Positions 11,921 through 21,974 of a stretch of DNA of 64,000 nucleotides are shown piece by piece; position 1 is the first letter of the stretch, and every line of letters begins with the position of its first letter. The DNA comes from Conus ventricosus (Eukaryota > Mollusca > Gastropoda > Neogastropoda > Conidae), in NCBI GenBank assembly GCA_018398815.1, contig CM031595.1, forward strand, positions 137,789,945 through 137,853,944, in the 5' to 3' direction. The notes under the pieces are model-generated. The model was given only the letters and a program-made list of their open reading frames with translations, was not told the DNA's origin and did no database searches. The translations under genes and the position numbers were made by a program.

Positions 11921-12130
11921 CATTATCTGATGTGCACACAAAGCATGCATCCCATTTGCTATTCAACAGCCTGGGTGTGTGAACCTAACAAAAATAACAT
12001 TGATATATTTACCATTCCTTGCATGCCCACTGTGCATGTATTTTGCAATGTTGCTCATACTAGTCATAGTCATGGGTTTCTGCACACCAATTCACATTAT
12101 GCCTCAGTAAACTTTGTGTAGAGACAGTTG

Positions 12131-12669
12131 GGAGCCGGAATAGCTCAGTTGGTAGAGCGCCAGACTCGTAATCTTGGTGATCCTGGGGTTGCGGGTTCGA
12201 ACCTCCGCCGGGGCGTTTCGGTACAGGGGGATTTTTCCCTCGGAGTTAACATTGGTTCTGACTCCATTTCCCATACAGTCCTTCGAATGAGACTATAAAC
12301 CGAGGTTCCGTGTGTGAACGCATGCATAACATCTTGCACACCACGTAAAATCCCATCACCAACTTTCGGAAGAGTAGGCCAGTTTGGCCGTTGGTATGGA
12401 TGACACGTTACACATAGCATGCACCCTGCGTGAGAAATGGAAAGAATGAAGGAAGTATGGAAAATGAGTGATCGATATTGAACGATACTGACTGGATGAC
12501 ACGGGAAACGACTGAATGAAGCACCAGCTGGCAGCTCTTCAGTCGGCACTACCCAGGTAGGCAGCCCGTTGTGTAAACGAGTGTTGATTGTAAAGCGCTT
12601 AGAGCTTGGCCTCTAGCCGAGAATAGGCGCTATATAAGTATTCATTATTATTATTATTATTATTATTAG
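12131..12669 (+). mobile_element. tRNA-derived SINE, near full length
   Basis: The 5' head has an A box (TAGCTCAGTTGG, 12141-12152) and a perfect B box (GGTTCGAACC, 12194-12203). A body of about 350 bp follows, and the 3' part (TTGTAAAGCGCTTAGAGC, then GGCGCTATATAAGTATTC) ends in (ATT)n. That tail is of the kind shared with LINE partners in many animals. It is not a functional tRNA gene: the anticodon stem is mismatched and the sequence continues into the SINE body. Confidence 0.85.
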
Positions 12670-12829
12670 AGATAACACAATTATTTTAAGTTCCCAAGTG
12701 TGCCCTCACCTCAGCTGCTTCAAATCCATAATTGGAATTAATTTAGTCCTTGCCGATATAGGGCTTAGATTTTTCACTTTTGTGTCTGTTGAGTTTCATA
12801 TGAATTCAATAACTGTGTTTAGTAATATA

Positions 12830-13260
12830 ATAATAATATAAAATTCAGCTGGGTGAGAACTAGGCCGTGAGGCCTTTAGCTGATCTTTTGATCAGACACT
12901 AGAACTGCTTAACTAAAAAGCTATCCTAAACAATCTTTTGATCGTTCATTCTGATTCTATTACTTGACATGTGACTTCCGGCAGTAATTTCTTATGTGGT
13001 CCAAGTGGGTGACTAAGATTGCAGGAGTACATGTTCCTTGAAGGCGCTGTCTAGATGATTCTTGAAACTGTTCAGAGTTACTGCATTCACAATCTTGGTG
13101 TCGAGGGAGTTCCATTTGTCAGCTACCCTGCTGACGAAAAAGTTTTGTCTGATGTTGAGTTTACTGTTGTTTTTCATTAGTTTTAAATTGTGACCTCTAG
13201 TTGGTCCTTGGGTGTTGAGTATGAACTTAAGAAGGGAGAGGCACAATTGTCTGGTCATAC
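12830..13260 (-). mobile_element. Non-LTR retrotransposon 3' fragment (end of reverse transcriptase ORF)
   Basis: A minus-strand frame (13258-13013) reads TRGHNLKLMK, NFFVSRVADKWNSLD and LNSFKNHLD, the usual C-terminus of CR1/jockey-like ORF2 (R.FF..RV...WNSLP...SFK..LD). The downstream UTR includes a CTGATC-TTTT-GATCAG hairpin near 12880 and ends in an ATAATATAAAA tract. 5'-truncated. Confidence 0.75.
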
Positions 13261-13642
13261 CATAATTTTATCCATGCAGTCAGAAGAGCTGAGATGGCAG
13301 GTAACCACTGAGCAACAGCCATTTACTTGACCTGCTGTCAATTATTTGTGGGGACACCTGACTTTTGCACTCACAGACCTCAAGTTCAATTCGATAACTA
13401 AAAAAGATCAAAAGTCATAAATTTCTTCTAAGATATCTGATTCAGTTATTGAAATATTTTCTACATTTTTTTTTTCTATTAGTTATACTGTTTGAGATGG
13501 GGGTGATTACTTTCAAATCAAACGATATTTTTAACACATCCATTTAATCACTGGTCTACATTAACTCCAGTGAGCATGGGGATGGATGTAACTGGAACTT
13601 ATTGGAAGAAGGTAAAGAGAGGCACACATGAACGCGGAAACA

Positions 13643-13682
<40 letters not shown>

Positions 13683-15161
13683 GTCACATCATGTACACAT
13701 TGAGAGAGTGAAACTGTCACAGGTTTATTCAATGTATCAAACTCATCAGTGTATCAAGCAAAAACACAATTCTTAAACACAGTACAGGACTGAGTTAAAC
13801 TGAGTACATTTGAGAGTCAAATTATCAAGAACACTGTTAAATAGTAAAATAGACAGATTACACTGAAGTGAAATCGGAAGTTCTCAAAATCAGAATCTGG
13901 AACACGAGCCGGCAGCGGATCGAAAAGGGCTTGAAAAGATGGTCTTGACTTGCCGATGAAACCCTTGAATTAGTAGACACCAAGAGTTCAACAAAAGGTG
14001 TATAATTCACCTAAATGATGCGTTAGTTTCTGTCAACAATAAGGACAATAATAACATCACCTGTTCTGACCTTCACCTGGAGCACAAATCCGTGAGCAAA
14101 ATGGCGTTAAAAATGTTTCGTGATTATCAAGACAAAAGAGTTACCAAAATTGTCTCCCCTGCTCAGTGGGTTTTACGAGCTTCATTGGGATTCGTGTATT
14201 GTCATTGCAACATCGTAATGTTCTCAACTTTTCATCACACATCTGTTGTTTTCTCTTTTCTCTTTTCTCTGCAGTTGGAAACTTTCAAGCGGAATCAACT
14301 TCATGCTTTTGTTCATGGGAACTCACCCGAAATGTCTTACATAAGCTTTTTTTTTTTAAAGAAATTAAATCTATAAGGCAGGTAACAGTAAACAGTAAAT
14401 AATGAACAAGTACGATTGGTGGAAGGCAAGAAAACAGTTCCTCTGACATGATGATAGTGACTTAACGAAAGTTTTTTTCAAACATTTCTAAAAAAATATT
14501 TTCCAAACTTTTGCACAAAGACATTAAAAGAATAAAAAAGAGATTTAAAAAATGTACACACACCTACCCACTCCATCTCCCCTCACACATCCTCTCTCTC
14601 TCACCCTCTCTCTCTCTCTCTCTCTCTTAGTATACTGGGGTGGATTCGTCATGTCCATTTTGCAAAAATGGAAAAGAGGACGAACTAATTCATTTTGTTT
14701 TATGCTGCTGTACATTGTCCGGTCTAAGAGCGCAATATACCGACAAAGTTTTCCAAGGATCCCTGTCAGTTTTGGTTAAGCCTGCTAATGGCATATCAAA
14801 AATATAGTTTTAAAAAATCTCAATTTACTTATTTAAGGCATTTCAGTTTAGATCTGTCATGACTTTGTGAGAGAGTAGTCCATCCAGTTTTTCTTGTGTT
14901 CTTTATAATTCTTGTTTTGTTGTTATGTTCTCCATACCCCCCTTCATAAGGGGCAATCGCCCTTATATGAAGTAAACCATCTGAGTTCTCAGTTCTCTTA
15001 TATCAGCTGGATTGTACACCAACCAGATGTGAACTCAGTCTGACAACAATTCGTTGGAGCATCAATGTTCATTTCAAGCATCTCTAATCTGACGTTCGCG
15101 AACTTTACACACCACTAATGTGAGGCTAACAGTTTTGTAGCTTCAAGGGCCAGTTTTATCG

Positions 15162-15194
<33 letters not shown>
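13261..15194. other. Intergenic, no gene seen
   Basis: Contains (TC)n at 13645-13678, a second TC-rich tract near 14595-14628 and a T31 run at 15163-15193. Open frames here have no recognisable domain. Confidence 0.5.
13645..13678. repeat. (TC)n microsatellite
   Basis: Seventeen perfect CT dinucleotides. Confidence 0.9.
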
Positions 15195-16790
15195 GTATTA
15201 CCTTGACTTCAGCTTGTCTCCAACTGTTGGAAATTTTGCCTCTTTCATTGATTCATCAAATGTAATTTTCGAGGCAAAAGTCTGACATATTTCAATTCTT
15301 TTTCCAGTCCTAGGATGATTGAAATGGGGACCGGCTGACTTTGTAATGTTTTGTTAATTTGATAAATGTCCATTTCCGTAACATTTACAGTTGAAATTAT
15401 TCTGTTTGGGGAGGAGAAGGTTACTAGAATCGATAGTAGCAAAAACTCTCGAGAAAAACAATTATTAAGCATCTCAGCCTTTTCTCTGTCAGTCTGAACT
15501 AATGCGTCAACAGGCTTGATAAGTCTGATAATGCCATCTCGGGGTTTCATCTGTCATGAAGTATATGCTGAAAATTTACCGTCGTTTTTCATATTCCTTG
15601 CAACTTTACATTCTTTTATTTGGTAGCTTTTTCTAAAGATCCATTTCAGCTAATGAAATATTCCCCGAAGATGGAGTATGGCTGCCTTAATGGCGGGATT
15701 ATAAAAAAAACGGTCATACACACAAAACTCCACTGCCTGTCTATGCAGGGAGTATCAGCCTGCGTACGCAGAAAGAAAGAAAAGCTGATGAAATATATGC
15801 GTAGAAAGTTTAAGTGCCATTCCTTAATTTTCTTGCAAGTTTGCATTTTACTTTTAACTTTTTTTCTGAAAGTCTATTTAAGCAGAATTTTTTCTTTTAA
15901 GTTTCTTATAAATTTAAAGGCTCCGTCTGCGTGTGGCTCTGATCTTATCCAGCACTGTGCATGGGACCTGCTTCTTCTGATGCGCATATCTGGGCTCAAA
16001 ATATTAGAAAGGCAGCCTACGAATCTCTCTTCCATCGCATAGTTTTTATGATTTTTCCCCAGCACTCATTCACCTCCAAACTGTCCTCAAGTGGATCATT
16101 CTAATGAATGTCATCGAAAAACTGTCTCACTCCATTATAATTTCCTCTGTTCAAAGGCAACGTGGTGGAGAATGTCGAAACTCATGGTGACTTTCACTTA
16201 ATGGTGTAAGGCAGGGTAGATTAAAGATGTCAAGACTGTTTTGACACTGAATTGTATCAAAGATATTTGTTTGTTGAAGACATCTGAAGTGTGTTGGCTC
16301 TACAAATCATTCGAAGCAGATAAAGTTCTTTTACTGTTTCTAAAAATAAAATTGATGAATATTCAGAATTTTCAGAGTACATTTAATACTGTTCTGCCTG
16401 TTGATTTCAGGTAAGTTAAAATCGACAGTCATAATTATTTCGTCAAAAATAGATTATTAATTACACAAGGTTTTGAGAAGGCTGTTCAGTGCTATATTCT
16501 CAAGTTCAGAAGCATTTGGTAATCTGTAGGCTAATGAAATAAGTCGTTCCCTGCCTCCCAGAATTTCTAACAACACAGAAGGGTGAAAAAGTTCTAATTC
16601 TGGTTTTCTTTGCATATTTGAATGAAAGAATTGTGGGATGAATGCCATAGACCTTATCTCCCCTTTTCAACAGAGTTGGATAGAGGTTCAAAATCCTCAA
16701 GCACGAGGCGCCAGTTGCCATCATTTCTGGATAACTGAGTTTCAGTGAGCAATAATGTCGGGTTTCATTTCTACAATTAGACATTCTAAT
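15163..16790 (-). pseudogene. Decayed CR1/L2-like LINE: endonuclease and start of reverse transcriptase
   Basis: Reading the minus strand in several frames gives, in order: LISLAYRLPNASELEN (endonuclease YRPPNS block), IMTVDFNLPEIN (the GDFN..DINW block), VEPTHFRC, the linker KECKVARNMKNDGKFSAY, MKPRDGIIRLIK, REKAEMLNNCFS, VTEMDIYQIN and ISNSWRQAEVKVIP. This is the normal domain order of a non-LTR ORF2 from endonuclease to the first RT blocks. Stops and frame changes show it is dead. Just after the IP of the FKKG-like block the sequence runs into a T31 tract (poly-Lys in this frame) and the rest of the RT is absent. Confidence 0.75.
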
Positions 16791-17085
16791 TCACTCATTC
16801 AGATTGATAAGGAATCGAAATTTGCGCAAATATATTTCAAATCTTTACCTCTTGAATTGTCTTCAATATTCAAAGACACCGAAGAACTAATAAACCATTC
16901 ACAGATTTAACATCAGTCGCATTGTCTACAGCTGAATTCAGTTTCTTCAAATGAATTCTATGAGTGTTGCTGGATGAATGGTGATCGGTTGTTTCTCTCT
17001 TTGTGCAACTGATTACTTTGACACCACCTGCGTTACGCATATCACCACTTCTCTCCTTTTCTCCCTTTTTATTCTTCTCTCCTCA

Positions 17086-17091
<6 letters not shown>

Positions 17092-17131
<40 letters not shown>
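17092..17131. repeat. (TG)n microsatellite
   Basis: About twenty TG units. Confidence 0.9.
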
Positions 17132-17133
<2 letters not shown>

Positions 17134-17477
17134 TATGCTTCTCATTCCCTTAAGAGTTTGATCAACAGAGACCCAAATTTCGTTCACTTTGCAGAGCTTT
17201 TGCCTTTTTATGGAAAGTTTGTCTACGTTTTCTTGGTGGTTCGCTATTAATATCATTAAAAAAATTATGGACAGGTATTTTTGCTCTTATTTAGTTCTAT
17301 AACAACAATGCTCACAACTCCTACCCAGTATATTATTTCCTAGACCACATATCATATGATCGACATGCCCGTATGAAAGAAACTCCAGAAAGATTTTACA
17401 GCAAAGGGTCTTTAGAGAAGAGGGGGAGGTGGCATCCGGGGCATGTTTCCAAGTTGCCCTTCCGCTGAAACATTTCT

Positions 17478-17543
17478 GGCGCTGACAGGATTCGAACTTT
17501 TTGATCGATGTCTTAACTACATAATTATTGCTATCGGACACCT
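17478..17543 (-). mobile_element. tRNA-like SINE head, decayed
   Basis: On the minus strand, GTAGTTAAGACATCG is followed by GTTCGAATCCTGTCAGCGCC, a good B box and acceptor-arm-like end. The A-box side is eroded. Confidence 0.35.
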
Positions 17544-18418
17544 GTTAAATAAGTCGGGAAATTCAAGTCTTAATCAAGTTCACTCTCGTTCCTCCCCTGC
17601 CTGTTCCGGCTGGAACTCTTCTGCTGCCTCTGCCATTGCTTTGGAGTTCTTGCCAGAAATCGACAGCTTTTTGTTTTTAAAGAGATCATAGGCTGATGGA
17701 CTCCAAGCTCCAACTTCGGTCAGGACTTCGGCTCCCTCAAACTGCTAGCCATGCAGATAGGTATACTTCTTAGTCTAGTAGTTTGTTCCTTTCTGCTTTC
17801 TTAGGCCTACATCGCAAGGTGTTCAGTTACAAACATTTGTTTCTAGGAACTTGAGTGGAGTACTATATCCGTTTACATGCCACTCCTACTGATGATCTCT
17901 GGATGATTTTCACATTCCGGAAGGGTTGCTATCCACTGCCTGTTATTCATTCAGTCCGTCCAGAAAACTCGGCTTCCATGTTCTTGATGTTACAGCTGTT
18001 CCGGACCACGATTTGTGGTCTCCTGCTGTGTAGAACGTCGTTGCTGGAGCTACTGGTGGCGACGTACGAGTTTCCTCTGGTAGTGCCACTAGTATGTGTT
18101 CATGTTTACATTCACTGGTTAAGCGCTGCGTTGCATGAACTCAGGACACGCTTCACAGTTTGTTTGCTCTGACAGAACAGAAATGCAGGATCATCTGATT
18201 TCCCTCACTTCACCAGGTTTTGATTTGACAGCAGGACTGGTCAATTGTACAGAACTGAGGGCGAATCTGATCTTAAGAGGAACCATATGCCATGTTTTAT
18301 TCTAGCTGCGACTTCTTTGGAGTGATCTTTCCCACGTAGTCTGTTGTCCCTATTGACCTTGCTGGACTGACTTCTGGATTCTCTTGATATTCTCTCCTCT
18401 TCTTTCTCTCTTTCTTTC

Positions 18419-19272
18419 TTTTTTTTCTTTTCTGTCTCATCCTCCGTGCCAGCTCAATGGCACTGCACCCACGCCGCTCATTCCAACCCCCCGTCCACAG
18501 TCACAGTCCGGCCTGGCCCGCCGTAGCCCCGGCACCGGCAATCCACAGGGAGCGATCAATGTCAAGTCATCAAGAGGCAACCACTGGAAGAGACACTGCA
18601 CTGCTGCTAAGTCATTTCGGTGGTGTTCAGTAGCGCCTGTTCTGATCCAACACACGCAGGACACCACCTACTAAGCCCCCTATTGACGACAATAATTGCT
18701 CAGTCGCGGAGACGGCGTCAGTGAGCTCTCCCTCCAGAGGGCACCATCTCGTCCGTCCAACAATAGCCCCCATGAACTTGCCGATACTGGTGACACTGAT
18801 GGAATCAAACCAAGACCACAGACATGGAGAGGACATCGAAACTGGTGTCATCATGAGAGCAGAAGATGAAGAGCCACAAAATTTGGTACTTTTGTTTTTC
18901 TTCTTCTTTTTAATGAAGATTGGTGAGAATGAGGATGATGAAGATGATAGGCCTACAACGGATTTCCATTCTGGTCTGAGACTGCATGACAGGGCTGTAC
19001 TCTACGCTTTCTTTCATAATATATCCCGCCGTCAACCAGGCCCGAGAGATACTGGCACCTGAACGGCCATGTTGGTCAGGACATTCAAGCAACACTCTCA
19101 GAGACGCATGCATTAAGTGGATGAAACTCGACTGTGTGGTCCCAGTCTTACCAGTTGAGCCCGTAGCAAACTGAACCCTGGGTAGGAGCTGGTCGGGATA
19201 TAAAAAATGTGAATCGAACCCACGACCTCCCAACCGGGAGTACGCGATGCTGACCACTTCGCCACGGCGGCT
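18419..19272 (-). mobile_element. Long tRNA-headed retroposon, copy 1
   Basis: On the minus strand it begins with a tRNA-like head (GCCGTGGCGAAGTGGTCAGC with B box GGGTTCGATTC), continues for about 750 bp and ends in an A-rich tail. A second copy with the same order and orientation lies at 61897-62722. No protein is conserved between the copies. Confidence 0.65.
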
Positions 19273-19275
19273 GGT

Positions 19276-20654
19276 TTTCTCTTCTTTCTTCAAGTTCTGT
19301 TCCTTTAACATCTCTCTCTTTGCTTTTCTTTTGCCTTCATACCCTGTGGTACATGTCCTATATACGTTTTATCATGTATGTCCACCGAGCTTCGAGTCCT
19401 TACCCTAAGCACATTTTATCCATATCTACCATACTTTTGGGTCCATGTCTTACCTTGTATCCATAGACACCATATTTTGTGTGAATGTCCACCGATATTT
19501 GTGTGCATGCCCACCATACATTGTGTCCATGTTCACCATACCCTGTGTCCATGTCTAACGCCGTGTCCGTGTTATACCTTCTATTCCTGACCACCATACT
19601 TTGTGTGTATGTCCATAGTACTTTGTGTCCATGTCCACCATACTTTGTGTCCTTGTGTCCATGTCCACCAGACTCTGTGCCCATGTTCACCATATCCTGT
19701 ATCCTTGTCCTCATACCCTGTGTACATGTTCACCATAATATCATTATTCTGCACCAACGTCATACCCGGTGTCCATGTCATACCCTGAGTCCATGTCATA
19801 CCCTGCGTCCATGTCTTATCCTGTATCTTTGTCATACCTTGTGTCCATGTCCACTGTATGTTGTATCCATAGGCCCTGTGTCAACAATGGGGGTCCAAGG
19901 AATAAGCAAATTGAAGCCGAAACAATTGAGCTCAAGCGATATCATATAGATATGCAACACGAGACGACTTAATCGTGCGAAGACTGAGAACTGAGGGAGG
20001 AAAATACTGTGCTTTAAACGAGAGGATCAGTGCAGACATTAAGCTGGATCCAGCGAAAATGTGAGGCCACTGAAAAATACTAGGCAATAAATTAGAGAAG
20101 AAATCATGCTGGATCCAGCAAAAGTGTGAGGCCATTGAAAAAAACACCGGACAACAACGACACAAAGAAACTTTTTAAAGATTATCTGAACTAATTCGTT
20201 TACCGTGAGGGCAGCTATCCCCAAGTTTCCCGTTGTAAAAGTAACCAAACTAGTTCCAGCAATGATGGAATCTTGTTTTTCAATCGCTGGTTTCAAAGTG
20301 AGATGACTGCAAGCAATAATTGAAACAAGATTAAAAAAACAACAACAAGCAAACAGCAGCAACAACAAAGAATTAATGTACCGGCATCCAGTAGAATAAA
20401 CAAATTACACCACAGGGCTAAGTAATTTCTTTGTCATTTCGTTTGGCGGCACAGTTATTCCTTGTTGTTGCTGTTGCTGTTGCTATAGCTGTTGTAGTTA
20501 ATTTTGTTTTTCACTGTTCACGTCTTCCCGTCTTATTTAATATTCATGAAAATCGGACAGGAAACAAATGCACATGACTGAATATTAACAGTTTTGGAAG
20601 TTGTTTCCAGCCTTATGGATTCATGTGACTTCAAATATTGACAGCCATTTACAT
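19276..20654. other. Intergenic, with CATGTCCACC-type minisatellite
   Basis: An irregular minisatellite occupies about 19370-19870. A duplicated phrase (GCTGGATCCAGCRAAARTGTGAGGCC) occurs at 20041 and 20108. No gene is seen. Confidence 0.5.
19370..19870. repeat. Irregular minisatellite (TGTGTCCATGTCCACCATAC type)
   Basis: Unit of roughly 18-30 bp repeated over 500 bp with frequent indels. It produces repetitive open frames on both strands that are not genes. Confidence 0.75.
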
Positions 20655-20774
20655 TCATTTTATCCCAGTTCTGTACGGCTGTGGAACTCACTGCCGGGTG
20701 CCATCAAGATTGCCACAAATGCAGTCTCATTTAAAAATCAAATTGATACGACAGTTTTGAGATCTGCATATTGA
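20655..20774 (+). pseudogene. LINE ORF2 C-terminal fragment
   Basis: The frame SFYPSSVRLWNSLPGAIK then SFKNQID and TGA is the typical C-terminus of CR1/jockey-like reverse transcriptase proteins. Only this short piece is visible. Confidence 0.65.
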
Positions 20775-21181
20775 CGATTTTCTATTTTAGCTTCCCCAGA
20801 TATTTTATGGTTACCTGGGCCTGAATCTGGCCATTGTTTTTTAACTTCTTGAATATCGAGTGCGAGCCCTTGTTGCCAAATTTGCTCCAGGAGCCAACAG
20901 ACTGAGTCGCACTATTTTATTTTACTTTTTAACATGCGCGCTGGTGACCAACTCGTTTTTGAGTGAACCAATATTTTAGGAAGAAGAAGACTTTATAATA
21001 CGTCCAAGAGAAAGAACTGTTGGCTATAGATAGAGTTAGCACTGGCAGTTCCTCCCCTTGGCAATACAGGTAAACACGATCGACACAGGTGTCGCAGGTA
21101 AATCGGCGAACTCTTCCGGTACTTGAGTGTTCGGATGGCGGTTTGAACCAAATCAATCCTACAGACTTGACTGACCGAAGA
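20775..21181 (+). other. Upstream region of the Ly6 gene
   Basis: Presumed promoter and 5' UTR. An in-frame ATG at 21089 would add 31 residues before the signal peptide; ATG 21182 is preferred. No core promoter element could be identified. Confidence 0.4.
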
Positions 21182-21257
21182 ATGGCTTCGTTTATGATCA
21201 CTAAACCTTACAGGGCGTTCACCGTTTGTGCTCTTCTTGTGTGCCATGCTCTGGCAG
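21182..21257 (+). CDS. Ly6-like exon 1 (signal peptide)
   Basis: ATG at 21182, 25 codons plus G, donor GTAAAC. It encodes the whole signal peptide, as is usual for this family. Confidence 0.8.
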
Positions 21258-21943
21258 GTAAACGAAATGAAATTATTTTCTTATTTCGACTGTCATTGTC
21301 GGTGTAAAAGACACTGATCGTATGTCTACACAGAAGTAACGAGAGCCAGCGAAAACACTTCGACTCATGTCACACAACACACATGAAATAGACACTGGCG
21401 ATAATTTGGTAATATAAGTATTTTACAGAATTCATAATTGTGATCACAGTGAACTCTCGGATAACCCGACAGAATCGTGTGATCCTGCTCATCTCGAAGA
21501 TCTAACCCAGCCTTCCTTCAGTCTCACTCTCAGCTCAGTAAAGTAGCTTACCTACTCATTCCATGTGATGAAATCATCAAATGTCTGAATACATTTTTAC
21601 ATCATTTGATCTGAAACTTGGAAAAGCTACCAGCAAATGCTTGGGCACTTATTTGTGTGAACAGTTGAAATAAACGGAATCCTACTTAACTGATATCACG
21701 TGATTGTGTGTATACATGTCTGTACTGTAAAGTGAGTTATGTAAACATTATTGTAGTGTAACATTGAACTATTACTAGTATGAAATGTGCATTATGTTAG
21801 TGTGACATTGTTATCAGCATAAAATGTTCTGTATTATGAATACAAGAGAATGTGTGCATGTTGTGAATGGCAAGCACTGTTACTAACTTGTGTTACAACT
21901 CAACACCGTGAATAATGACAATGTGTATGTGTGTGTGTTTGTT

Positions 21944-21974
<31 letters not shown>

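Larger units (their letters stand above)
16791..18418. other. Intergenic, repeat-derived in part
   Basis: Contains (TG)n at 17092-17131 and a tRNA-like segment at 17478-17543. The GC-richer part at 17580-18200 may be transposon-derived, but no domain could be recognised. Confidence 0.4.

Noticed and set aside
12131..12210. A functional tRNA gene
   Set aside because: The anticodon stem is mismatched (an extra base in TCTTGG), no clean acceptor stem closes, and the sequence continues into a SINE body with an (ATT)n tail.
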